Assembly (NCBI GenBank): GCA_018333525.1
Contig: JAGXTF010000088.1
Span: forward strand, 32,324 to 96,323
From: Bacteroidota bacterium
Lineage (GTDB): Bacteria; Bacteroidota; Bacteroidia; NS11-12g; UBA955
Direction of reading: 5' to 3'
DNA length: 64,000 nucleotides
Both the position numbers and the translations under genes were made by a program. The notes beneath the pieces were generated by a model. That model searched no databases. It was given only the letters and a program-made list of their open reading frames with translations, and had not been told where the DNA came from. Of this stretch, positions 10,301 to 18,462 are shown piece after piece (the stretch's first letter is position 1; every line of letters begins with the position of its first letter).

Positions 10301-13300
10301 ATTATTGGAATTTCGGAGATGGAGATTACAGCAATTATGCTTCACCCCAGCACTGGTTTTCAACAACAGGTAACCATACGGTTACGGTTGCAGTTTGGTG
10401 CGGATGTAACTGGGTTTCACAAACGGTTGTAATTAATGTTCCATACATTATTCGTCCAAGACTAAAACACAGTTTCCCATTTTCCTGTAATTACAATACC
10501 ATTAAATTGGAATATAAAACAGGTGCAAGTACAGTACTTGGTGTTGGCCTGAGTTATCAGATTAATTGGGGTGACGGACCTACGACTTCTATTTCGGGAT
10601 TACCGCAAAACCATACATATACAAGCGCGGGAACTTATATAATTTCATATACCGTAAATGCAGTTTCACCACCTTGTTCTAAGACCGTTTACGATACTGT
10701 TACCATACTTCCGTTTCAAGCCGATTTTGGTTTTTGTGATAGTGGTTGTGTAGGGCAGGCGGTTCAATTTTATGACAAGAGCACTTCATGGTCGCCAATT
10801 GTAGGCTGGTACTGGACATTTGGCGATGGATTCAACTCCAATCTGCAAAGTCCATTTCATATTTATAATGCAGTTGGACCTTATACTGTAACGCTGGTAA
10901 TAACCAATTTCCAGGGCTGTAAAGACACCGTAAGTTACACCATAAATATTACTACTTTTAATGCGGGAACTCTTGCATTTACAGTAAATGGATCTCCTGC
11001 TACCGGCAATGTATTTAAAATATGCGATGGTGGATTTGTAACTGCTACTGCAGCAAATGTTCCTTCATGGACTTATTCCTGGAATAATGGTGCATTTATT
11101 TACAAGGATACCTTCAGAACCAGCGGTGTTTATTATGTGGTAATTGCAAATGGAGATGGTTGTACAGACACACTAGGGCCGTTTACGGTTATTGTTAATC
11201 CAAATCCAAATGCAACCATTCTTGCGGCTGACAGTGTTTGTGCAACAGGGAATCTCACCTTAAATGCATTGAACGGATTGGGATATTCTTACAATTGGAA
11301 TATCAATAATGGTGCATTTACAGATACATTTAATCCATCTACTTTCTATAGTTTACCCGCAGGTGCATATAACGTGGTACTCACCATTACCAATGCATTC
11401 GGATGCAAAGCAGCAGACACGGCAAATATGATTTTAATGCCTGTTCCGGTTGTTACTGTTTCCCCAAATTTCATTGCTTTTTGTCAGGGAAATACTGCAG
11501 CGCTCACAGCAACGGTAACGGGCTCTTATTTAAATCCAATTCAATGGAATAATGGAGATACAGGAATGACAACCGTGGCTTATACCCAGGGACTTTATAC
11601 GGCCACGGCAACGGATTGGTTTGGTTGTGTGGGAAGCGGCAGCAGTTATGTAGTAGTAAATCCGCTTCCGGATTTGAGCAATATTCCAAAAGGATGTTAT
11701 AAAATATGTAAAAATCAGGGACCGGTAAAAGTGTGTGGTCCAATTCCATTATTGGGCGAAGCATTTAATTACAATTGGACACAAAACGGAAATCCTTTCA
11801 GCACCAATCAAAGTGTTGCGATCACTGCAAATGGAACTTATCAGTTAATAGTTACAAATACCATTACAGGATGTACGGATACTTCTGATATTTTTGATAT
11901 TCAATTCGTTCCCGGGCCATCAGCGGTTATTGGTTCGCCTACACCGAATCCAACTATTTGCAAAGGTTCGCAGGCATGCATTACCATTGTTGTACAAAAT
12001 CCCGATCCGGATATTATTTACAATTGGTATGTAGACGGAGATCCGCTGCCAATTGAAACGTCAGATACCATCATTATTTGCACTCCCGGAATTTATATTT
12101 TGGAAGCATTTAAAAGCAATTGTTGCAAAGCATATGATACTATAATAATTGAAGAAGGAGATTGTTGTTTTGATGTTAAAGATCCAAACTTTCATTTAAT
12201 TCAGGATAGTACGGTTTATACTACAACTCAATGGTGGGACGGTAAATATTATGTTGCAGGTCGTGTTTACGTTCGCAATAAAGCAGTGCTGGACATGACT
12301 ACCATTGATGTGGTTTTTGACCGGGATGGTGAAATTATTTTTGAAGATAGTTCTGTTATTCGTGCAAATAATAGTGTATTCCGACCATGTGATATGCACG
12401 ATGTTTGGGTTGGATTTACCTTTAAAGACAGCAGCAGCGGATTCATACACAGCAATACATACAAGAATGCAAAACATGCAATAGATGTGAATACTAAAGG
12501 TCCGGAAGGAGTGAAAATCACGGACAATGTATTTACAGATTGCCATATCGGCGTGCGAATCAACAGGGGTTCCAGAATTTACAACCAGGGAATTACGAAT
12601 AATTCTTTTGTGATTTCTGATTATGATTTTACCATTAATACACTATATCCGAATTACGATTATTTTGGAATAAAACTGGAAAGTGTGAGAATGGATGAAA
12701 TTGTTTCGCAAAACCAATTCAGGAATAGCGACAGAACGCAACAAAACAATAAATTTTATGGTATTTATATGCTGCGATCCCTTGCAAATCTGAGTGAAAA
12801 TAAATTCACCAATATGTACAGAAGTTTTGATGTTGTTTCTAATATCGGTTTGGTGAATATCGAAAATAACGAAATTGAAAAAGACTTTCAGGGCAAGTTC
12901 CCGAGTGATGTTCAGATACGCCTCACCAATTGTACACTGCCAACTTTGATATACGCCAATGAATTGCGGAATTCAGATAATAAATGGGCTCGAACTACAG
13001 GTATTTATGCCGATGTGATGAATGGAATGAATATCCGCGATAACAACATCAAAGGTTTTGATATCGGTATCTGGACGCGCAGAACTACAAATTCTGTGGT
13101 GAATGAAAACGATATCGACCTCAGCGGGGATATTGGAATTTTGGATACCGCAAGTAAAAATATCGATATCAATTGCAACATTGTTCGCATGAAAGATTGT
13201 GTGGTGAAATTCCCGAATACTTGCAACGCAATTGGAATTTATATGCAACAGGGTGATAGCATGAATGATATTTATACCAATTGTGTATTTGATACCCGAC

Positions 13301-14439
13301 GTGCAATTATGGTTCAACGAATGACCGGAACTGCCACTATTCCGCGAATTGTAAATAACTACTTGTACAATTACCAATATGCAGGTGTTGCTTCCATCAA
13401 TCACTTTGGAGACATTGGCGGAGTAGGGCGCGATGGAAGAAATACTTTTACCAGTAACAATGCCGGAGGAGGTGCATTTGATATTACCGCCGTTGGTGGA
13501 ATCGTAAATCAACGCTGTAATTTTGGTATTATTCAAACTGCTGGTACAGTAAATTCAAATCCTTGTCCGGGCTTAACTATGTACAACAGCTCGGCAGCCT
13601 GCGGTCATCAGATTGTAAATCCCAAATATTATAAATTAAATCAATGGGATATTTGCGATCAGTATTTTGGTAAAAGTGCAATCATAATTATTGAACATGA
13701 TGGTGGACATGATTGGGGTGTAGACAAAGGTAAAATTGCGACCATACAACTGGCAACATTGCAAAAGCAGGAAGTTATGTTGGTAGCAATGGTGCTTTCA
13801 GAAGAAAAAGATAAAAATAATTTTGATCTCTGGATGAATCGAATTCGCAATGAAAAATTGCTTACCAGTTTTGAAATTCATTGGTTGGAATGCCAATGGA
13901 ACTACGACAATGCGAGTACGAATGTCGCAATTCAGAAATTATCATCCTTTGCAGTTGCAAATGAAGAAGAACAGCAACAAAAAGATATATGGATGACCAT
14001 CTGGAATGCAGAAATAAGCGATAGAATCGATGCCGCTGCATTTGCCAATATGGCATTAATTGACAATAGCAATACCTCACAATCTTCGCTGGCGAGGGAT
14101 GTTATGCAAAGTGCCAATGGAGATAAAGATCACAAATTTGCAGTACCATTTGTGGAACCGGAACCAGAAATTGCCGGCAACCTGAATGATGCGTTTATTC
14201 ATTTAATTCCGAACCCTGCAAGTGAAAAAGTAAATGTGGAATTCAGAATCAAAGGAAGTGGGGAAGCGCAGGTGAACTTGTATGATGCAGTAGGAAATAA
14301 AATCGACCGCCAGGCCATGCAACTCACCCAGGGCCGCTACCAGTTCGACCTCCGAAACCTTTCACCAGGATTATATTTGGTTTCTGTGCTCGATACCGAG
14401 ACGCAGGAAAAACATGTGGCAAAATTAATTGTTGAATAA
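7342..14439 (+). CDS. Giant PKD / parallel beta-helix surface protein with T9SS type A sorting domain
   Basis: 2365 residues with signal peptide (IFTTLIASLSFFTSQLHAS). The first ~1600 residues are a long array of PKD and Ig-like modules, with repeated YNWTFGDPGSG, WDFGDYST, YYWNFGDGDY and WYWTFGDGFNSN cores, each followed by a GxYTVTL strand, and many Cys pairs. Around residues 1630-2080 the sequence changes to short turns rich in Asn (ITDNVFTDCHIGVRINRG, IRDNNIKGFDIGIWTRR, VNENDIDLSGDIGI), the pattern of a right-handed parallel beta-helix (PbH1). The last ~80 residues (LIPNPASEKVNVEF...GLYLVSVLD...KLIVE) are a type A T9SS C-terminal domain, so it should cross the outer membrane and be anchored or released. 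Likely an adhesin, or a polysaccharide-binding protein if the beta-helix is not catalytic. A perfect terminator follows. Confidence 0.9.
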   Translation: MNKIFTTLIASLSFFTSQLHASVPPVAQFNASSYSGCAPLTVTFYNSSSGNGSYNWTFGDPGSGPADSSQACSPTHTFINPGTYTVTMNYFLNNTTYTATATITVYPKPNPSIAGMDTICDGSTTTYTASGMTGSGFFWTINGGTIVGPNNNNTVSVLWPTPGTGSLTVTETTVNGCSNSKTINVLVASQPRIGNFCHQTGGSSGNQPDKDRKDCLCAFNLNTLFAIDNTSQLFNPALYNFQWTVTGSGSLFSGQGTNTAVIQVGAGPTVTVTLVVWNDFGCTDTQTCIFDVCPSPTASFKADTACQGGTTHFNASASTILSQLTTFNWDFGDYSTATTTTPITSHLYATPGIYTVKLRVKNASGCTDDTTIKVLVNSGTPPPILCPGTVCHNTKHCYSTPYYPGATYTWTVTGEDTFALSSNDTGICVTWGDGPLGNITLVVTGGPYSCGYNSIDIPIFPKDLEITGPDTVCSGATVNYQVPLIPGSCYSWMPVNPNIQVSSNAGNQISVQVPFNFVGTFNIIADVRNEITCCDGKDTFTVVVQGPIVLDTIQAVCEYSTQTYTANVPVTWTVYNGTINASSPTSINITWGGASIGTIHAAAINPNLVCNNTIVAQVQLVPLPPNPAINGPTMVCVGKPANYNYITSPAIAGSNWSITPFASHTPINNTDNVVFATPGNYTITVNYFNINYNNSGTFNCYSTSVLNVLVVDTLCPVISGLGNTCIGSTQTYTLSSNPGGIWQWQIIGGQIISSTPTSITIQWGNINQGQVNIQNSLCSGFCSKLVNINAIPVGLIVVSDSTCKGDSVKLTGPPGYTYSWNTGATTQSIWATSTGLYSLAITQLGCTATLNYNLNPMPKKPKPNVYLNYNCMIAPNTPIPFQIMATQNPNWSYSWSPQTAIPANSDTNYLHYTTVQNSTHTVIVTNQFGCKDTASITVTGPCIDTVICLNPPCPPPCTCNATYTVNYNPCTGYFSITPITGGPYSGYYWNFGDGDYSNYASPQHWFSTTGNHTVTVAVWCGCNWVSQTVVINVPYIIRPRLKHSFPFSCNYNTIKLEYKTGASTVLGVGLSYQINWGDGPTTSISGLPQNHTYTSAGTYIISYTVNAVSPPCSKTVYDTVTILPFQADFGFCDSGCVGQAVQFYDKSTSWSPIVGWYWTFGDGFNSNLQSPFHIYNAVGPYTVTLVITNFQGCKDTVSYTINITTFNAGTLAFTVNGSPATGNVFKICDGGFVTATAANVPSWTYSWNNGAFIYKDTFRTSGVYYVVIANGDGCTDTLGPFTVIVNPNPNATILAADSVCATGNLTLNALNGLGYSYNWNINNGAFTDTFNPSTFYSLPAGAYNVVLTITNAFGCKAADTANMILMPVPVVTVSPNFIAFCQGNTAALTATVTGSYLNPIQWNNGDTGMTTVAYTQGLYTATATDWFGCVGSGSSYVVVNPLPDLSNIPKGCYKICKNQGPVKVCGPIPLLGEAFNYNWTQNGNPFSTNQSVAITANGTYQLIVTNTITGCTDTSDIFDIQFVPGPSAVIGSPTPNPTICKGSQACITIVVQNPDPDIIYNWYVDGDPLPIETSDTIIICTPGIYILEAFKSNCCKAYDTIIIEEGDCCFDVKDPNFHLIQDSTVYTTTQWWDGKYYVAGRVYVRNKAVLDMTTIDVVFDRDGEIIFEDSSVIRANNSVFRPCDMHDVWVGFTFKDSSSGFIHSNTYKNAKHAIDVNTKGPEGVKITDNVFTDCHIGVRINRGSRIYNQGITNNSFVISDYDFTINTLYPNYDYFGIKLESVRMDEIVSQNQFRNSDRTQQNNKFYGIYMLRSLANLSENKFTNMYRSFDVVSNIGLVNIENNEIEKDFQGKFPSDVQIRLTNCTLPTLIYANELRNSDNKWARTTGIYADVMNGMNIRDNNIKGFDIGIWTRRTTNSVVNENDIDLSGDIGILDTASKNIDINCNIVRMKDCVVKFPNTCNAIGIYMQQGDSMNDIYTNCVFDTRRAIMVQRMTGTATIPRIVNNYLYNYQYAGVASINHFGDIGGVGRDGRNTFTSNNAGGGAFDITAVGGIVNQRCNFGIIQTAGTVNSNPCPGLTMYNSSAACGHQIVNPKYYKLNQWDICDQYFGKSAIIIIEHDGGHDWGVDKGKIATIQLATLQKQEVMLVAMVLSEEKDKNNFDLWMNRIRNEKLLTSFEIHWLECQWNYDNASTNVAIQKLSSFAVANEEEQQQKDIWMTIWNAEISDRIDAAAFANMALIDNSNTSQSSLARDVMQSANGDKDHKFAVPFVEPEPEIAGNLNDAFIHLIPNPASEKVNVEFRIKGSGEAQVNLYDAVGNKIDRQAMQLTQGRYQFDLRNLSPGLYLVSVLDTETQEKHVAKLIVE

Positions 14440-14443
14440 CAAA

Positions 14444-14480
14444 AAAGAGGGCGATTATTTCGCCCTCTTTCTTTTATTTT
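14444..14480 (+). terminator. Rho-independent terminator
   Basis: AAAGAGGGCG (14444-14453) pairs perfectly with CGCCCTCTTT (14461-14470) around ATTATTT, followed by CTTTTATTTT. It lies five bases after the surface-protein stop. Confidence 0.88.
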
Positions 14481-14539
14481 ATAATAATTGTTTCATTTTA
14501 TATTAATAGGAATAATGAATGAAAAAAAAGCAATTATAT

Positions 14540-14760
14540 TTTTTATTATATTTTGTTATCACTTTTTGACTTGATGCAAAAAGTAACCAAAAAGATTAAG
14601 GCTGCCATGCGTTAAAGTCCCACGCTTGCTTGTAGCGGAAAGCCCGTCCGTACCGGCACAGGCGGACCATCGGCGATCTTCTCCCATTCGGTGGAAGCTC
14701 CCTCAATTTTTTGCCCCTGATACCAACGCTTAGGAACTCCAACGCATGGAGACCAATCGT
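14540..14760. repeat. GC-rich noncoding element bounded by inverted repeats
   Basis: Within AT-rich spacer, a GC-richer block contains CCATGCGTT (14605-14613) and its exact reverse complement AACGCATGG (14741-14749), 127 bp apart. The frames through it look random and no start or RBS fits. The adjoining TTGACTTGATGCAAAAAGTAACC text is of a kind I associate with dispersed Bacteroidota intergenic repeats; that is from memory and unverified. Possibly a remnant of a small mobile element. Confidence 0.4.
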
Positions 14761-14909
14761 CCTATTAATAAAAATAAATTTATTGAAATTATTTTTTATT
14801 AATATATAAATGGGTTTGGTTATTTTATTGGAAATAGAATTAATTCCACTTTCATCTTTGTACTGAACCAATGATAAAATGAGAGATTAATTTAATTTGT
14901 GAAAATAAT

Positions 14910-15053
14910 GTTGCAACCCGGTGATGGCCCTCCCGGAGAAAAAGCGTAGAAAAACAAGATGATGGATTTGTGTGAGGGGGCGGCCCGGCGACAGCAAGGG
15001 CGCGGGAAGCCGATTCAGTTTTTGTCAAATAGTGAGTTTTATTGTTGCAACCC
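14910..15053. repeat. GC-rich 134-bp unit flanked by 10-bp direct repeats
   Basis: GTTGCAACCC occurs at 14910-14919 and again at 15044-15053. The sequence between is much richer in G and C (GTGAGGGGGCGGCCCGGCG and similar) than its surroundings. A minus-strand frame of 69 codons crosses it but looks like no protein. It resembles an inserted dispersed repeat with a target duplication, or a duplicated end. Confidence 0.4.
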
Positions 15054-15100
15054 TTCGACAAAAACCTTAGCGGCGTGGTAAATCCAAATCGTAGTTTTTT

Positions 15101-15160
15101 AGCTTTTTATCCGAGGGCCTAGCCTTTGGTTCCACCTTTGGGCAATGCCAAAGGTGGTAA
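15101..15160. repeat. Dispersed hairpin repeat, copy 1
   Basis: 60 bp that match 39608-39667 at 54 of 60 positions. The core is a perfect 10-bp hairpin, CCACCTTTGG (15132-15141) / CCAAAGGTGG (15148-15157), with loop GCAATG. The two copies differ by a compensatory base-pair change in the stem (C-G here, A-T in copy 2). Confidence 0.7.
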
Positions 15161-15303
15161 AATTAAATTCAAACCAGCGCGATTGGTACTCATGCTTCAT
15201 CAGGTACAACCATGAAAACTCCAACCGTATCCATTATCGCGTAATACAAAAAACCTGGAATTCTTAATCACTTGTTACATTCAATCTCAAAATGAGCAGC
15301 AAA

Positions 15304-15355
15304 GTTTTGAATATTCAAATGCAATGAATATCATTGATGTATCAACATTCAAAAC
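15304..15355 (+). promoter_or_regulatory. Inverted repeat upstream of delta-60 repeat gene
   Basis: GTTTTGAAT (15304-15312) pairs with ATTCAAAAC (15347-15355). The left arm also lies within a perfect palindrome, TTTGAATATTCAAA. It ends 12 bp before the ATG at 15368. It may be an operator or leader structure; no known site is recognised. Confidence 0.3.
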
Positions 15356-15367
15356 ACGTACTAATTC

Positions 15368-16930
15368 ATGAAAAATCTTATTCTTGCATTTATTTGCTTC
15401 ACCCTGTTTTACAACAATGACCTCATGGCGCAGCCACCGGCTGGTACTCTTGACAAGACTTTTGGTGGAACAGGTATTGTGATCAAATCTCTGGGCACAT
15501 ATTCCGATGCTGCTGTTTCAGCGATTATTCAACCATCCGATGGAAAAATCCTGATTTGCGGGTATTCGGATACCGATGTGGGAGCCAACGTGATGGTTGC
15601 AAGATTTAACCTCGATGGAACCCTGGACAAAACATTTAATGGTACTGGTAAAATCATTACACCGGTTATGGTTTCCAATGATGATTTGGCAAATGCAATT
15701 GATGTGCAAAGTGATGGCAAAATTGTAGTAGGGGGGTATGCCTATAACGCTACGGGGCAATTCGATTTTCTTGCATTGAGATATACAACCTCCGGTGCAT
15801 TGGATAATACTTTTAATGGCAAAGGATACAATACCATTTCTTTTGGTTTGGCTACAAGTACCAGGCTGTCTGCAATTGCCATTCGACCCGATGGTAAAAT
15901 CATTCTCGGTGGTATTGTGGATTCCATAAAAAATTATTTTGCCTTCGCCAGGTTAAAAACAGACGGGACATTGGATCCTACATTTCACAGCGATGGAAAA
16001 TTTACTCTCCCCATAAGCCATCCGGGAACTGAAATGGGGAAAATTGTTTTACAATCTGATGGGAAAATTGTGGCGGCAGGCCATGGGTCCGCTTCTGCTA
16101 TTCTTGTACGGCTGAAACCGGATGGCAATTTGGATTCAAGCTTTGGAGTCAAAGGCACAAGCATGATTAAACTCGGAACTTCCCTTACTGAAATCTTTGG
16201 TTTGGCTATGCAGGCAGATGGAAAATTTGTAGTTGCCGGAGATATTACTGCCAGTTCAAAATATTCCGCAATGGTGGCCAGGTATAAATCAAATGGAACA
16301 TTAGACAGCACGTTTGGAACAAATGGTGTATACAGCACCAATTATGGCGCTTCCACCTATGATATGTTTCAAAGTATAGCCATTCAATCTGATGGAAAAA
16401 TAGTGTCTTGCGGGTTCACTTTTCCGGGAAATTATGCGGATATGGCATTGTTGCGATTGAATAGCAATGGCAGTGTAGATACTTCTTTTAGCAGCGATGG
16501 AAAAGTAGTTACTTCTGTGAGCGGTGATGATGATTTTGCAAACTGTATTTTGATCCAAAAAGATGGCAAAATTTTGGCTGTAGGGTACGATTTTAATGGA
16601 TTTTTTTACGATGTATCTTTGGTGAGATATTTACCCGTTTTTACTTTAGGGAAAATAGATCTGCATCAAATGAACGGTCAGGCATTTGTTTATCCCAATG
16701 CCATTCAAAAAAGCGCCACACTGAGATATGAGTTGTTTAATGAAACCTTACTTGGTATTAAACTATTCGATATGCAGGGAAAAGAAATTTCAGTACTTCT
16801 CAAAGCCGAATTGCAAAATGCAGGGGTACATGAAATTCCTGTGATTCTGCCTGACGATCTGGCCCAGGGAAATTATGTGGTTGTTCTGGAATCGAACTCG
16901 GACAGAATCGCCATTAAAATTCAGAAATAG
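15368..16930 (+). CDS. Delta-60 repeat protein with T9SS type A sorting domain
   Basis: 520 residues. The signal peptide (LILAFICFTLFYNNDLMAQ) is followed by seven delta-60 repeats, each starting G-x-LD-x-TF and ending QxDGKIxxxG: GTLDKTFGGTG, GTLDKTFNGTG, GALDNTFNGKG, GTLDPTFHSDG, GNLDSSFGVKG, GTLDSTFGTNG and GSVDTSFSSDG. Such repeats fold into a beta-propeller-like structure of unknown activity. The C-terminal ~85 residues (AFVYPNAIQKSATLRYEL...IAIKIQK) look like a somewhat diverged type A T9SS sorting domain. It is predicted to be a secreted surface protein. The gene is preceded by a long repeat-bearing spacer and is probably transcribed alone. Confidence 0.85.
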   Translation: MKNLILAFICFTLFYNNDLMAQPPAGTLDKTFGGTGIVIKSLGTYSDAAVSAIIQPSDGKILICGYSDTDVGANVMVARFNLDGTLDKTFNGTGKIITPVMVSNDDLANAIDVQSDGKIVVGGYAYNATGQFDFLALRYTTSGALDNTFNGKGYNTISFGLATSTRLSAIAIRPDGKIILGGIVDSIKNYFAFARLKTDGTLDPTFHSDGKFTLPISHPGTEMGKIVLQSDGKIVAAGHGSASAILVRLKPDGNLDSSFGVKGTSMIKLGTSLTEIFGLAMQADGKFVVAGDITASSKYSAMVARYKSNGTLDSTFGTNGVYSTNYGASTYDMFQSIAIQSDGKIVSCGFTFPGNYADMALLRLNSNGSVDTSFSSDGKVVTSVSGDDDFANCILIQKDGKILAVGYDFNGFFYDVSLVRYLPVFTLGKIDLHQMNGQAFVYPNAIQKSATLRYELFNETLLGIKLFDMQGKEISVLLKAELQNAGVHEIPVILPDDLAQGNYVVVLESNSDRIAIKIQK

Positions 16931-16941
16931 GAACTGAACGA

Positions 16942-16992
16942 AAGCGGTTGGTGCTATTTCTTTGCGCGCCGAGACGAGACCATCAACCGCTT
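16942..16992. other. Long-loop inverted repeat downstream of delta-60 gene
   Basis: AAGCGGTTGGTG (16942-16953) pairs with CATCAACCGCTT (16981-16992), 12 bp including one G-T wobble, around a 27-nt GC-rich loop. It begins 12 bp after the stop. There is no T-tract, so it is not a standard intrinsic terminator. Confidence 0.3.
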
Positions 16993-17049
16993 CCGCCTAA
17001 CCCCAATTGAGGGATATTTAGAATATTATTGTATACCATCTAAATATTC

Positions 17050-17979
17050 TTGCGCACATTTCCAATTCTTTTGATTATCGCCATTTCTGCCAGTGGTTGT
17101 GCTACTCTGTTCAATTCAAAAAAGCAGCATATCAAAATCATTGCCGGAGATGAAATTAATAAAATTTACGTCGATACCCAAAGAGCGAGAGCATTAGATT
17201 CCATCACCTATCTGGTAAAACGCGGTAAACAACCAATTAAGCTAACTATCTATACAGACAGCGGCATTTTTTTGGATAGTATAAATGCAAAAAATTCCAC
17301 CATGTTTTGGCTGAATATTTTTAACGATGGAATTGGATTCATACCCGATTGGAAAAATCCAAAACGATATGGATTTCGAAAATATAACACAGTAGAATAC
17401 GCAAATAATAAAATCAAAATACATAAATATAACAGTTTTACATACGGAGATATTCGTTTCAATCTCAGCTTCCCTTTCATCAATTCCATATATACCAATC
17501 AAACTGATACCACAAAAGGAAAGCAAACCGGTTGTTGGGGCATTGAAGGTGGCCTGGATTATTTCATTAACCGCAACAATTATCTGAGCTGCAATATGGG
17601 CTCGGCAAGTACATTATTTCTGGGTTTACCGCATGCTTTACATGGAGAATTTTCAGAATATTTCACCAATTATTTTCAATTGAAATACATGCATCGACTT
17701 CAAAATACAGAAATTGGTATTGGTGTACATTTGGCAAATAATGTATACCAAATGGACAACACAGGCCCATCCAACAAATTGTATCCATACAGAATAAATA
17801 AAGGATTTGGCCCCAATTTATCTATTCAAAAAAAAATAACCGGACGTTTTTATCTCGGTGCGCTATACCAACCCAATTTATTTCGAATGGAAAGAAATAC
17901 AACATTTGAGTACGGTCATTTTCTGAGTTTTTATTTTGGTTGGCATTTTCCAACCGGATTTAATTTGCCGTATTTTTGA
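17050..17979 (+). CDS. Lipoprotein with beta-strand-rich C-terminus, unknown function
   Basis: 309 residues from a TTG at 17050; an in-frame stop lies just upstream and no ATG serves better. The signal peptide ends in ISASGC, with the lipobox Cys at residue 17. The region to ~residue 115 resembles the N-terminal part of small Bacteroidota lipoproteins. The rest consists of alternating hydrophobic strands with aromatic girdles (NYFQLKYMHRLQNTEIGIGVHL, FYLGALYQPNLFRM, FGWHFPTGFNLPYF) and ends in Phe, typical of outer-membrane beta-barrels. I know no functional family for it. Probably outer-membrane. Confidence 0.65.
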   Translation: MRTFPILLIIAISASGCATLFNSKKQHIKIIAGDEINKIYVDTQRARALDSITYLVKRGKQPIKLTIYTDSGIFLDSINAKNSTMFWLNIFNDGIGFIPDWKNPKRYGFRKYNTVEYANNKIKIHKYNSFTYGDIRFNLSFPFINSIYTNQTDTTKGKQTGCWGIEGGLDYFINRNNYLSCNMGSASTLFLGLPHALHGEFSEYFTNYFQLKYMHRLQNTEIGIGVHLANNVYQMDNTGPSNKLYPYRINKGFGPNLSIQKKITGRFYLGALYQPNLFRMERNTTFEYGHFLSFYFGWHFPTGFNLPYF

Positions 17980-18003
17980 ATTTCACTGTTCCACCTATTT
18001 TTG
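17975..18003 (+). promoter_or_regulatory. Promoter abutting the TfoX-N gene
   Basis: TTTG (17975-17978), 17 bp, then TATTTTTG (17996-18003). The -7 box ends only four bases before the ATG at 18008, so transcription would start at or very near the start codon, predicting a leaderless message. Confidence 0.42.
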
Positions 18004-18007
18004 CATA

Positions 18008-18346
18008 ATGGCCTATAACCAAATTCTGGCGAGCCGCATCCGGGCGAGATTTGCCGCCCTTTCCAATGTGGAAGAAAAAGAAATGATGGGAGGTCTCACT
18101 TTCATGTATAACGGGAAAATGTGTGTCGGCGTCATTCAGGATGAAATGATGTGCCGTATAAATCCGGAACTGCATGACAAAGTAATCCAACAATCCGGTT
18201 GCAGAACCATGGATTTTACCAAACGACCCATGCGCGGATATGTAATGGTAAACGAAAGCGGTATGCAAAGCCATGCCAATTTTGAATACTGGATTGGGTT
18301 GTGTCTGGATTTTAATCAAAAAGCAAAATCCTCCAAACGCAAATAA
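18008..18346 (+). CDS. TfoX N-terminal domain protein
   Basis: 112 residues from the ATG at 18008; an open frame extends 24 codons further upstream, but that part overlaps the preceding gene and is not protein-like. The whole protein is one TfoX-N (Sxy) domain: MAYNQILASRIRARFAAL, then EKEMMGGLTFMYNGKMCVGV, MCRINPE and the MDFTKRPMRGYVMV segment. In gamma-proteobacteria the domain belongs to competence regulators. In Bacteroidota, stand-alone copies are common and of unknown role. No competence genes are nearby. Confidence 0.85.
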   Translation: MAYNQILASRIRARFAALSNVEEKEMMGGLTFMYNGKMCVGVIQDEMMCRINPELHDKVIQQSGCRTMDFTKRPMRGYVMVNESGMQSHANFEYWIGLCLDFNQKAKSSKRK

Positions 18347-18462
18347 AAATATACAGGCAAAAAAAAACTATTATTTCTTGTTGTCTATGATCTGCGATTT
18401 TTACAAGCAATATGTCTGTTTTCCGCATTAAACCTTTTCCATTTTTTTGCATCTAAGGCATT

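Noticed and set aside
14596..15061. Two minus-strand open frames (91 and 69 codons) in the repeat zone
   Set aside because: No RBS or start context, and random-looking residues dictated by GC-rich repeats. Treated as noncoding elements.
17936..18007. Longer N-terminus for the TfoX-N gene
   Set aside because: Overlaps the preceding gene. The domain begins at the ATG at 18008, and a promoter lies between.
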